A stretch of 64,000 nucleotides of DNA from contig JASGDN010000090.1 of assembly GCA_049841275.1 (NCBI GenBank), positions 5,463 to 69,462 on the forward strand, read 5' to 3'. Source of the stretch: JASGDN01 sp049841275. Its GTDB lineage: Bacteria; Chloroflexota; Chloroflexia; Thermomicrobiales; UBA6265. Positions 44,259 to 52,842 of this stretch are shown here, in pieces; position 1 is the first letter of the stretch, and the number at the start of each line of letters is the position of its first letter. The translations under genes and the position numbers were made by a program. The notes under the pieces were generated by a model. The model was not told the DNA's origin. It made no database searches and worked only from the letters and a program-made list of their open reading frames with translations.

Positions 44259-45089
44259 TCAGCTCCTGCGTTCCAGGTCGCCATCTTCCGTCCACGCCGG
44301 GTCGGCGGTCAGGATAGTCCGGCGGACGATCAGCATCAGCACGCCAGCGCCGACCAGCGCGAAGCTGAACCAGAACGCCGCCGGCAGTGGCCCGATGTAG
44401 AGGCTGTCCGTCCGGATACGCTCGATGATGTATCGAGCAATCCCGTACGCGATAAGGTAGATCCACGCCACATCGCCCGGCCGCAGCCAGCGCAGCTTCG
44501 GCGCGCGCAGCACCAGCCACCCCAGCACCACGGCGTTCGCCACGTCGAACAGCGACTCGTAGAGGAAGGTGGGGTGGAACGTGGCGAACTGCTCGTACCT
44601 AGGAGGACGGTGCGCCGGGTCGATCCTCACCGCCCACGGCAACGTGCTCGGCGTGCCGAAGGCCTCCTGGTTCGCCCAGTTCCCCCAGCGCCCAATCGCC
44701 TGACCCAACGCCAGCCCCGGCACCATCACGTCAAACCAGCGGAAGACCGGCTGCTCGCGCCGCAGGCAGTACACGACGGTCGTCGTCACCCCGGCCACAA
44801 TCGCGCCGTGGATCGTCATCCCGCCGAGCCGGACATTGAATGCTTCCTCCGGATGCTGCATGTAGAAGTGGAACTTCAGCAGCACGTAGTAGGCGCGCGC
44901 GCCGATCAGGCCGACAATGACGATCCACGGCACCATGTCGAGCAGGAAGTCGGGATCGAGATCGCGCCGTTTCGCCAACCAGGCCGCCAGGCCGATACCG
45001 CAGACCATCCCGAGCAGGATGAAGATCGCGTACCAGCGGATATCCAGCGGGCCGATGGTGATGGCAACAGGAGAGGAAGGACTCGGCAT
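44259..45089 (-). CDS. lgt: Prolipoprotein diacylglyceryl transferase
   Basis: A 276-aa seven-helix membrane enzyme that transfers diacylglycerol to the lipobox Cys of pro-lipoproteins. The family signature GQAIGRWGNWANQEAFG is present, with the N-terminal IRWYAIFILLGMVCGI, GGMTIHGAIVAG and the C-terminal RFIIE-like YGIARYIIERIRTDSL. Length is normal. It is convergent with the LuxR regulator, 15 nt between stops. A lipoprotein substrate is encoded at 62406-63029. Confidence 0.95.
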   Translation of the reverse strand: MPSPSSPVAITIGPLDIRWYAIFILLGMVCGIGLAAWLAKRRDLDPDFLLDMVPWIVIVGLIGARAYYVLLKFHFYMQHPEEAFNVRLGGMTIHGAIVAGVTTTVVYCLRREQPVFRWFDVMVPGLALGQAIGRWGNWANQEAFGTPSTLPWAVRIDPAHRPPRYEQFATFHPTFLYESLFDVANAVVLGWLVLRAPKLRWLRPGDVAWIYLIAYGIARYIIERIRTDSLYIGPLPAAFWFSFALVGAGVLMLIVRRTILTADPAWTEDGDLERRS

Positions 45090-45206
45090 TACAAGGTCCC
45101 GATCATCGGTAGCGGACTATCAAATGGGCATTGGCCGCTTTCGCGTTTGCACAGCGCCCCTTGTCATGCTGGACTGTGCTTATGGCCAAATCCGAAAACG
45201 TTGCCC

Positions 45207-45287
45207 TGCTTGTAAGGGTGGTCCTGGTAATCGCCCGGGGTTTTGGCGGAGCGTGCCGGGCGATCACCAGGATCGCCCCTACGGGGA
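45207..45287. repeat. REP/MITE-like imperfect palindrome
   Basis: Two ~32-bp arms, TTGTAAGGGTGGTCCTGG onward and ...CCAGGATCGCCCCTACGG, pair around a GTTTTGGCGGAGCGTG-like centre; the innermost 16 bp (45223-45238 with 45256-45271) match with one G.T. It occupies most of the gap between lgt and the sugar kinase and looks like a dispersed palindromic element. Confidence 0.5.
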
Positions 45288-45375
45288 ATGGCCGCTCTCT
45301 CGTGGCAACCAATAGAGACTCCGCTGTACTGACTGTAGGATGACAAGGGGTGTTGGGTTCGAGCGAAGCGTTCCG

Positions 45376-46365
45376 CTATCCAGCCAATCGCACACCAATG
45401 AACGTCGCGATTTCCTCGACGGATGGCAGCGCGGCGATGGCGCCCGGCTTCGTCGTCGCGATCGCCCCGGCCGCCATCGCGAACCGGAGATCGTTGTCGG
45501 TCACCGTTCCCCAACCGCCGGCAATGAGCCGCGACAGCAGCGCCGCCGTGAAGGCATCGCCCGCACCGGTCGGTTCCACGGCACTCACCGCGAAGGCCGG
45601 ATGCGCCGTCCACCGCCGTTCGCCGTCGATGACGCGCCGCGCCCGCACCTCGCGTCCGCCATCGGTGATGACCGCCACCGGCGCGCCATAGGTATCGAGC
45701 ATCGGGATTGCGGTCTCCATCGTGCCGCTTCCCCACAACGCTTCGGCATCGTCGAGGCTCAGCTTGATCACCGTCGCCTGCGCCATCAGCGGTTCGCAAG
45801 CCGCGCGCAAGGCAGCCAGGTCCGGCCAGAGCGTCGGTCGCACATTCACGTCGAAGACGAGCGGGATGCCTGCATCGACCGCGACTGTCACCGCATGCTC
45901 CACCGCCTCCCGCGAGGGAGACGCCGAAAGCGAGACCGACCCGAACACGAGCGCCTCCACCCGGCCGGCGACCAGCCCGAGCGCATCGACATCCCCGGCC
46001 GCGAGCAGGCGATCGGCCATCCGCACGAGCCGGAAGCAGCCGTCCCCCCGCCGGTCCTTCCAGGCGTAGGCGATAGTCGTCTCGGCGTCCGCCGTCTGGC
46101 GGACGTGCGCCGTGTCGATCCCCTCTGCCTGCATGAGCGCGATCAGGCGGGCGCCGAACGGGTCCTGCCCGACGACGGACGCCATCACCGATGGGACGCC
46201 AAGCCGGGCGAGGCCGACCGCCACGTTCATGGGCGCCCCACCTTCACGGATGGTGAGCGTCCCGGCATTCGAGAGATCGGTACCAGAACCGGCAATCAGG
46301 TCGATCAGGCATTCGCCGATCGAGACGACCGGCTTGCGGGAGGAACTCGGCACAGCGGCAGCCAT
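45376..46365 (-). CDS. PfkB-family carbohydrate kinase (fructokinase-like)
   Basis: About 329 aa from ATG 46365; a TTG at 46377 overlapping the rel stop is an alternative. PfkB marks: VVSIGECLIDLIAG, the di-Gly GGAPMNVAVGLARLG, LKLSLDDAEALWG-like (VIKLSLDDAEALWG) and the ATP/catalytic motif EPTGAGDAFTAALLS, in which the usual Asp before T-G-A-G-D is Glu-Pro-Thr. It phosphorylates a sugar, most like fructose or 2-keto-3-deoxygluconate. Translation seems coupled to rel, an unusual partner. Confidence 0.83.
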   Translation of the reverse strand: MAAAVPSSSRKPVVSIGECLIDLIAGSGTDLSNAGTLTIREGGAPMNVAVGLARLGVPSVMASVVGQDPFGARLIALMQAEGIDTAHVRQTADAETTIAYAWKDRRGDGCFRLVRMADRLLAAGDVDALGLVAGRVEALVFGSVSLSASPSREAVEHAVTVAVDAGIPLVFDVNVRPTLWPDLAALRAACEPLMAQATVIKLSLDDAEALWGSGTMETAIPMLDTYGAPVAVITDGGREVRARRVIDGERRWTAHPAFAVSAVEPTGAGDAFTAALLSRLIAGGWGTVTDNDLRFAMAAGAIATTKPGAIAALPSVEEIATFIGVRLAG

Positions 46366-46373
46366 CTGGATGT

Positions 46374-48734
46374 TCAACTCGCCTTCGCCTGCACGCGTGG
46401 CATGTCGCGCTCCACCCCGGTCACATCGCGCACGCTCTCCAGCCGGTGCATGATCCGGCTGAGCTGGCCGACGCCCTCGACCTCGATCGTCAGCAGCAGC
46501 GTCACCGTGCGGTCATCGTGCGTCTGCGTGAGTACCGAGAGGATGTTCACGCGCTCGTCGGAGAGCAGCGTGCTGACATCGCGCAACAGGCCGACGCGGT
46601 CCAGCGCGTAGAGACGGACGGGAACGGGATGCGTCTCCGCGATCTGGCCACCCCAGGAGACCGGCACCAGCCGCTCGGGATCGGGCATGTTAACGATGTT
46701 CACGCAGTCCGTGCGATGGTAGACCACTCCACGCCCACGCGTCACATACCCGACAATGTCGTCGCCCGGCACCGGCTTGCAGCAGTTCGCCTGCACGGTG
46801 AGCATGCCTCCGGCGCCCATCACCTCGACCCGCGCCGGAGTTGTGGGCGCTTTCACCACGTTCGAGATCGGGAAGACATCCTTCGGGGTCTCGTCGAGCT
46901 TGCCGACGATCGCCTGCGCCGTAATGCCCCCATACCCGATCGCGGCAAGGAAATCATCCAGCTTCGTGTAACGCGGGAAACGCTGGAGCACATCGTCCAG
47001 CTTCATGTCGAGCCCGAGCCGCTTCAGCTCCCGCTCCAGGACCTCACGGCCCTGCGCGATGTTCTCCTCACGTTCCTGGCGACGGAACCACTGGCGGATC
47101 TTCTCACGGGCGGAGGCGGTCTTCACGTAGCCGGAGCTGGCCTGCAGCCAGTCGCGCCGGGGACCGTTCACGGTGTTCGCCGTCCGGATCTTGACGACCT
47201 GGCCGTTCTGGAGCTTGTAATCCAGCGGCACCATCTGGCCGTTCACCGTCGCCCCGACACAATGATGGCCGACCTGCGTGTGGATGCGATACGCGAAGTC
47301 GACCGGGGTGGCACCATTTGGCAACTCGATAATGTCGCCGGCAGGGGTGAAACAATAGACCATGTCCTGGAAGACATCGGACTTGAGCGACTCGACGAAC
47401 TCTTCGGCGTCTGCGACCTCGTCACGCCAATCCATGAGCTGGCGCAGCCAGGTGATCTTCGCCTCCAGCCGGGAATCGGACTTGCCGCCCTCCTTGTACC
47501 GCCAGTGCGCCGCAATCCCGTATTCGGCGACCCGGTGCATCTCTCGTGTCCGGATCTGGATCTCGACCGCGTGGCCATCGGGACCGATCACGGCGGTGTG
47601 GAGGCTCTGGTACATGCTCTCCTTCGGCGTCGCGATGTAGTCGTCGATCTCGCCGGGGATCGGGTGCCAGCGGCCGTGCACGATCCCGAGCACGCTGTAG
47701 CATTCCTGCACCGTCTCTACGAGGATTCGGATGCCGATGACGTCGTAGATCTCCTCGAACGACCGTCCCTTCCGGTTCATCTTGCGGTAGATCGAGTAGA
47801 CGTGCTTCTTGCGCCCGCTCATCTCGGCATGGATACCGGCGACATCCAGCAGTTCCTGGAGATCGGCCTCCACCCGCCGGATGTAGACGCCCTCGTCGGC
47901 GCCCCGCTTCTCGAGCTCGCGTGTGATGTGCGCGTATTCCTGTGGCTTGAGATAGCGAAAGGCCAAGTCCTCGAGTTCGGACTTGACCTGCCAGATACCG
48001 AGCCGGTTGGCGAGCGGCGCGTAGATTTCCATTGTCTGCTGGGCGATCCGTACCTGCTTGTGAGGCGGCATGGCGCCCAACGTACGCATATTGTGCAGGC
48101 GGTCGGCGAGCTTGATCAGCACCACGCCGATATCGTCGACCATCGCGAGGAACATCTTGCGCAGGCTCTCCGCCTGCTGCTCCTTGGCACGCGCCTCCAC
48201 GGTGCGGCCATCCTCACCGTCCGGCGTCCAGGGGATCTGGCCCAGCTTGGTGACGCCATCGACGAGCTTGGCGACCCGACCGCCGAACTGCTCCTCGATC
48301 TCCTCACTGGTGACATCCGTATCCTCGACCACATCGTGCAGCAGGCCGCCCGCCAGCGTCTCCGCATCGAGGTTCATCATCGCAAGGATGGCAGTCGTCT
48401 CGATCGGATGGACGATGTAGGGCTCACCGGACTTGCGACGGACGCCATCGTGGGCCTTGAAGGCCCACTCGACCCCTTGGGCCACGACCTCGAGATCGGG
48501 CAGCAAGGTGTCCTTCGCCAGGGCGTCGTCGAGGTCGTGCAACGCCGCGATCACCGCCGGATCGTACGTCGCGACGAGGTTGGCGCGCACGTCTTCGGAC
48601 ACGGTGCCATCCTCCGTGAGCGGGATGTCGCGCCGCTCGGCCAGTCGCCGTACGAGGACATCGAGGAGCGTGGTGCGTCGGGGTTGAGCAAGAGGGGTAG
48701 GAGAAGCTGTCTTCATGCTGGCGTCGCTCCGCAT
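46374..48734 (-). CDS. rel: Bifunctional (p)ppGpp synthetase/hydrolase
   Basis: A 786-aa Rel/SpoT protein. The hydrolase HD domain has HPIETTAILAMM and HDVVEDTD (residues 133-140). The synthetase follows with FEEIYDVIGIRILVE and TPKESMYQSLHTAV. TGS: VYCFTPAGDIIELPNGATPVDFAYRIHT. A zinc-finger/CC region and a C-terminal ACT domain (VRLYALDRVGLLRDVSTLL) complete the full-length layout. Both catalytic halves look intact, so it should make and degrade (p)ppGpp. Start at 48734 or 48716. It is followed at once by the sugar kinase. Confidence 0.94.
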   Translation of the reverse strand: MRSDASMKTASPTPLAQPRRTTLLDVLVRRLAERRDIPLTEDGTVSEDVRANLVATYDPAVIAALHDLDDALAKDTLLPDLEVVAQGVEWAFKAHDGVRRKSGEPYIVHPIETTAILAMMNLDAETLAGGLLHDVVEDTDVTSEEIEEQFGGRVAKLVDGVTKLGQIPWTPDGEDGRTVEARAKEQQAESLRKMFLAMVDDIGVVLIKLADRLHNMRTLGAMPPHKQVRIAQQTMEIYAPLANRLGIWQVKSELEDLAFRYLKPQEYAHITRELEKRGADEGVYIRRVEADLQELLDVAGIHAEMSGRKKHVYSIYRKMNRKGRSFEEIYDVIGIRILVETVQECYSVLGIVHGRWHPIPGEIDDYIATPKESMYQSLHTAVIGPDGHAVEIQIRTREMHRVAEYGIAAHWRYKEGGKSDSRLEAKITWLRQLMDWRDEVADAEEFVESLKSDVFQDMVYCFTPAGDIIELPNGATPVDFAYRIHTQVGHHCVGATVNGQMVPLDYKLQNGQVVKIRTANTVNGPRRDWLQASSGYVKTASAREKIRQWFRRQEREENIAQGREVLERELKRLGLDMKLDDVLQRFPRYTKLDDFLAAIGYGGITAQAIVGKLDETPKDVFPISNVVKAPTTPARVEVMGAGGMLTVQANCCKPVPGDDIVGYVTRGRGVVYHRTDCVNIVNMPDPERLVPVSWGGQIAETHPVPVRLYALDRVGLLRDVSTLLSDERVNILSVLTQTHDDRTVTLLLTIEVEGVGQLSRIMHRLESVRDVTGVERDMPRVQAKAS

Positions 48735-49067
48735 GATCCGCTCGCAGGGCCGGGAATTGGCAGGTGATCCGGATTCAGGTTATGGGGACCCGAGTGGGGA
48801 AGACCTGTCCCGTACGGGGTCGGAGTCGATCTCGCCGCTAGCGCCGTTGCTGCCGCAAGTGTAGGCGCGTCACAAAAAGGCCGTCAACGGTTTGGAAATC
48901 CGAATTCGTGAATGTTGTCACATAGGACTCGTTCGCACAACCATCGCCGGGGAATTCGTTTGATATTATGTCACTGCAGAGAACGGGTTACAAGTTCGCT
49001 ACCGCACTTCTGCTCCGCCTGCTCCTTTGCTTCCTTCCCGCGGTTGATCACCGGAACGCACATGGGC
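48735..49067. other. Intergenic region upstream of rel
   Basis: This region becomes AT-richer near 48870-48970, where the rel promoter is likely. No coding frame with a good ribosome site is seen. Confidence 0.35.
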
Positions 49068-49096
49068 GAGACCCCCGGATTTCTCCGGGGGTCTTG
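49068..49096 (-). terminator. Hairpin terminator of the multicopper oxidase gene
   Basis: Perfect 11-bp arms AGACCCCCGGA / TCCGGGGGTCT with loop TTTC lie 36-64 nt beyond the stop of the oxidase on the minus strand. Confidence 0.7.
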
Positions 49097-49131
49097 CCTC
49101 CACATCCCGGGAGCAGGCGGGATCGCGTTGC

Positions 49132-50262
49132 CTACTCCTCGACGATGAGCACAGTCACCATGCCGAACATCCCGTGATCGCCCTCGGCGTGACTCAGGAT
49201 GTGGCAATGGAACGCCCAGGCTCCGACCTCCGTGGCATCGACGATCGCCTCGAAGCGTTGACCGGGGGCGATGTTGAGCGTGTCGCACATGTACGGTTGC
49301 GGCAACAGCCATCCGTCCTGGGCGACGATGAGTTGAGGCATGCCGTGAAGGTGCATCGGGTGGATCATCTGGCCTTCGTTCATGTACCGGATGAGCACCT
49401 TCTGCCCCTTCTTGGCCTTCAGGGGAAGGGTCGCAGGGAAACTCTTGCCGTTGAGCGTGAAGCCGCCCAGGGCGCCGTCATTCAGGACGAGGGTGTATTC
49501 GACGTCGAATTCGGGACGCGTCTTCGGGTCCCTCGGCTCGACGATGAAGGAGCCGAGCAAGCCCATTGGCACCTGCTTCGCGGAGTTCGCGTGCGAGTGG
49601 TACATGTGGGTGCCAGCGTTGCCCTCGCGAATCGTGAACTCGTAGGTATAGGTACCGCCCGGCGTCACGATCGGCTGGGTGATGAATGGCACGCCATCCT
49701 GGTCGTTCGGCACGATCAGGCCATGCCAGTGAATCGCGGTGCTTTCCGTCAGCATGTTCTTCAGGTTGATACGAACCTTGTCGCCTTCGGTCACGCGGAT
49801 TTCCGGACCTGGCACCTGCTCGTTGTAGGCCCACGCCAGCACCGTCTTGCCCGGCTCGTACTCCCAGTTGATGATCTTCGCCGTGAGGTCGAAGACCTTC
49901 ACATCGCCGTCCATCGTGTGCTGGAGCGGCTGGTTGCCATGACCGGAGGTATAGGCCGGGAAGGCCTTGATCCCCGCCTCGTGCATGGCATCCATCTGTT
50001 GCCAGGTCATCGGCGCGTTGGGGTCCGTGACGACGATCGATGTCGATTCCGGTGTCGTCTCCATGTCCATCCCCTCGTGCCCGGTTTCCTGGGCGGCAGC
50101 GAGACGCGGACCGATTGCGGCGGAGACGGAGGAAGCGAGCGCGCCAACGCCGCCGATACCGGCCATCGCCATCAGGCGGCGGCGGGTGACATCGGAGCGG
50201 TTGTGCTGGCGTTCGGGGACAGCAGGAGCGACGGTGGTTTCAGGGGCGATGGCGGACGTCAT
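49132..50262 (-). CDS. Tat-exported two-domain multicopper oxidase
   Basis: A 376-aa copper protein. A twin-arginine signal (TRRRLMAMAGIGGVGA, residues ~25-50) precedes two cupredoxin domains. All four copper-ligand motifs are visible: HWHG, HMYHSHAN, HPMHLHGMP and HCHILSHAEGDHGM, the last carrying the type 1 Cys between type 3 His. It thus should oxidise a metal (Cu, Mn) or phenolic substrate with O2 outside the membrane. It lies downstream of a NarL-type response regulator on the same strand. It is too short for a three-domain laccase. Confidence 0.88.
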   Translation of the reverse strand: MTSAIAPETTVAPAVPERQHNRSDVTRRRLMAMAGIGGVGALASSVSAAIGPRLAAAQETGHEGMDMETTPESTSIVVTDPNAPMTWQQMDAMHEAGIKAFPAYTSGHGNQPLQHTMDGDVKVFDLTAKIINWEYEPGKTVLAWAYNEQVPGPEIRVTEGDKVRINLKNMLTESTAIHWHGLIVPNDQDGVPFITQPIVTPGGTYTYEFTIREGNAGTHMYHSHANSAKQVPMGLLGSFIVEPRDPKTRPEFDVEYTLVLNDGALGGFTLNGKSFPATLPLKAKKGQKVLIRYMNEGQMIHPMHLHGMPQLIVAQDGWLLPQPYMCDTLNIAPGQRFEAIVDATEVGAWAFHCHILSHAEGDHGMFGMVTVLIVEE

Positions 50263-50599
50263 TGGGTGCGATCCTCTCGTGACAGATGCCGGTGAATCCG
50301 CGTGGACTCATGCCTCTATCGTAGGAATCGCGCTCATCTGGCACCCCACACAGCGGGGTGGTTTCCGGATCGGCACGGGGATAGGCGCCATCCTACCCGA
50401 CGGGGTAGGATGCCAATATGGGCGACGGTCATTCCAGGCCCTTCGGCTTCGCTCGGGACGAACTCCGCGAAGAACCCGTGCGCAACGCAGCGCGCCTTCG
50501 GCAAGACCGGACCCCGGTGGTAGCGTGGGCAGCATCCCGTGCGAGACATCCGCGCACCGGTCATGCATCGATGCAAACAACGCGACCGGCGCGAATGCG
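50263..50599. other. Region between response regulator and multicopper oxidase
   Basis: A 337-base gap. It contains the hairpin at 50389-50412 and no convincing gene. The oxidase promoter should be here and could be the target of the adjacent two-component system. Confidence 0.4.
50389..50412. promoter_or_regulatory. Inverted repeat, possible operator or terminator
   Basis: Perfect 10-bp arms CATCCTACCC / GGGTAGGATG with a 4-base loop lie 127 nt upstream of the oxidase start and 188 nt after the response regulator stop. Confidence 0.45.
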
Positions 50600-51304
50600 T
50601 CAGGAGTCGAGGTTCACCAGGCCAGAGCGGATCGCATAGGCGATCGCCTGCGAGCGATTGTTCAGGTGCAGCTTGTCCAGGATGTTCCGCAGGTGATACT
50701 TCACCGTGTTCGGACTGACGTAAAGACGGTTCGCCAGCTCCCGGTTGGACGTGACCCCACGCACCAGCAGTTCCAGCACCTCGCGCTCGCGCTCCGTCAG
50801 CGGCTGGATCGGAGCCGCTTCCGGCGGCGCGGATGCCTGCCGCGCGAACTCCCCGAGCACCTTCCGCGCGAGCAGCGGGCTGAACGCCGGCTCCCCCGCG
50901 ACCACCTGCGCCAGCGATGCGAAGAGCGAACTCGCCTCCAGGTTCTTGGAGAGGTATCCCTGCGCGCCCGACTTCACTGCCTCGAAGAGATCGGCATCGT
51001 CCTCGGAGGCCGTCAGCACCACCACGCGCACATCCGGCAACTCCGCCGAGATCGCCCGCGTCGCCTCCAGGCCGCTCGTGCCCGGCATCATCAGATCCAT
51101 CAGCACGATATCCGGCCGCAACGACCGCGCAAGAGCGATCGCTTCCGCACCGTTTCGCGCCTCGCCCACGACGTCTATGGCAATCGGCAACTCATCCGCC
51201 GGTGTGACCGGATGCCCCGCCTCCAGCAAGCTGCGCAGGCCATCGCGAAAGAGCGCGTGGTCATCGGCAATCACAATGCGGATCGGTCGCGGCTGTCCAG
51301 TCAT
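50600..51304 (-). CDS. NarL/FixJ-type response regulator
   Basis: A 234-aa two-domain regulator. The receiver has the acidic pair (IADDHALFRDGL) and phospho-acceptor Asp70 (DIVLMDLMMPG), with VVVLTASEDD (Thr) and the late Lys in LSKNL. A short insertion (HPVTPADELP) lengthens the first loop. The LuxR helix-turn-helix is LTEREREVLELLVRGVTSNRE, NTVKYHLRNILDKL. It follows its sensor kinase by 19 nt and is probably its partner. Targets may include the neighbouring multicopper oxidase. Confidence 0.92.
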   Translation of the reverse strand: MTGQPRPIRIVIADDHALFRDGLRSLLEAGHPVTPADELPIAIDVVGEARNGAEAIALARSLRPDIVLMDLMMPGTSGLEATRAISAELPDVRVVVLTASEDDADLFEAVKSGAQGYLSKNLEASSLFASLAQVVAGEPAFSPLLARKVLGEFARQASAPPEAAPIQPLTEREREVLELLVRGVTSNRELANRLYVSPNTVKYHLRNILDKLHLNNRSQAIAYAIRSGLVNLDS

Positions 51305-51323
51305 GGTAGAAGATCACTCCGCG

Positions 51324-52751
51324 CTACCCGTCGGGAAGCTCCACCCCGACGATCGTCCCCTTGCCCGGCTCGGACGCAATCGTGAACGTCCCCCGGATCG
51401 ACTCCGCACGTTCCCGCATCGAAGCCAGCCCGAAACGCGGGACGCCCGCCGCCGTCCCGTCGAGACCGCGCATGCCGCGTCCATTATCCCGGATCGTCGC
51501 CACGATTGCCCCCTGCGCCCCCTCGAACGCGATCCGCACTGTCACGCCAGTCGCGCCGGCATGCTTGCGGACATTCGTCAGCGCCTCCTGCACGATCCGC
51601 AGCAGCTGCACCTCCGTCAGCGACGACATCCGGTCCCCGACCTGCGGGTCGATATCCAGCGTTGCTACGATCCCGCTCTGATCCTGCCAGGCCTGCACGT
51701 AATCGCGGATGACCGTCTCCAGGTCCTTGCCCTCACCGAGCGATGTCCGCAGTCCAAGGATCGACTCGCGAATATCGGCATACGCCTCCCGCGCCGCGTC
51801 CTCCATCTGTCGCAGCGAGGCATCCGCTCTCTCCAGCTGCCCGTCCCCAACCTGCGCGCGCGTGGCCTGCGCCTTCGTGATGACGTAGCCGAGGACCTGC
51901 GCTGCGCCGTCATGCATCTCCCGCGCGATGCGCTCGCGTTCGGCGGTCGTGGCGAGCGCCTGAACCTGCGCGTGCAGCCGGGCGTTCTCCAGCGCGATGG
52001 CGGCAAGGCCGGCGAACCGGTGGAGCGTCTCCTCGTTCTCGGGCGAGAACCGGAGCGCCGGATCGCCCTGCGCGATATAGAGATTCCCCAGCACGCGCTG
52101 TCCGCCCACGATCGGCACGGCCAGCAGGGCGTACATGGGAGGATGGTGCGGGGGAAACCCTATCGCCGCCGGGTGCTCCTCGACGCGATCGAGCCGCAGG
52201 CTTTGTCCCTGGCGCAACACGATACCGAGAACGCCATGCCCGGCCGGTTCCGGCCCGATCGCCGCGCGTTCCTCCGCCGCGATCCCGGCGGTGAGGAACG
52301 CCGCGACACTGCCCTCATCGTTCAGGTACGACAGGGCCCCGTACTGCGCCTCGCAGAGGCGTCGCGCCTCCTCGACCACCCCTTGCAACACGTCCTGGAC
52401 GTCGAGGTTGCGCTGGATGGCGAGGCTGGACTCGTGAAGGGCGACCATCTCCCGGTGCTGCCTTTCGAGACGATCGGCGTAGCCCTGCACGAGCCGGAAG
52501 ACGAAGGTGCAGAAGACCACGCTGCCGACCACGACGATGGCGAGATAGAGGACGAAGCCGCCAGTGCCCTCGAACCAGCCGGGCACGACCCAGCGACGGA
52601 CGATCTCCAGCCCCGCCAGCAAGGCGACCGGAGCCAGGAACCCGAGCACGCGGATCTGCCCGAGGGAGACGGTCGGACCGAGGAGTGAGGAATGAGCCCT
52701 CGATTCCCGTTCGCCGGGGTTTGCGTGGTTGGCTGTGATGGGATCGGGCAT
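51324..52751 (-). CDS. Membrane sensor histidine kinase with GAF domain (HisKA_3 type)
   Basis: A 475-aa sensor. Two membrane helices (LGFLAPVALLAGLEIV and GFVLYLAIVVVGSVVFCTFVF) precede a GAF domain (~residues 105-255, with LLAVPIVGGQRVLGNLYIA), the HisKA_3 helix with phospho-acceptor His in IAREMHDGAAQVLGYV, and an ATPase with NVRKHAGATGV and DNGRGM. The first ~28 residues overlap a dispersed repeat (52679-52696) and may be non-native; no better start codon was found. Paired with the downstream response regulator. Confidence 0.9.
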   Translation of the reverse strand: MPDPITANHANPGERESRAHSSLLGPTVSLGQIRVLGFLAPVALLAGLEIVRRWVVPGWFEGTGGFVLYLAIVVVGSVVFCTFVFRLVQGYADRLERQHREMVALHESSLAIQRNLDVQDVLQGVVEEARRLCEAQYGALSYLNDEGSVAAFLTAGIAAEERAAIGPEPAGHGVLGIVLRQGQSLRLDRVEEHPAAIGFPPHHPPMYALLAVPIVGGQRVLGNLYIAQGDPALRFSPENEETLHRFAGLAAIALENARLHAQVQALATTAERERIAREMHDGAAQVLGYVITKAQATRAQVGDGQLERADASLRQMEDAAREAYADIRESILGLRTSLGEGKDLETVIRDYVQAWQDQSGIVATLDIDPQVGDRMSSLTEVQLLRIVQEALTNVRKHAGATGVTVRIAFEGAQGAIVATIRDNGRGMRGLDGTAAGVPRFGLASMRERAESIRGTFTIASEPGKGTIVGVELPDG

Positions 52752-52842
52752 GCTGGATCACCGGGCAGTTTCTGGCGGACAGCGATGCCCGGAATTGTAC
52801 TGGCCCGGGAACCCGGAAACGCCCAGTTCGCTTTGGGCGCCC

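Noticed and set aside
46446..48767. 773-codon frame antisense to rel
   Set aside because: Same shadow effect; the sense frame has HD, synthetase, TGS and ACT domains.
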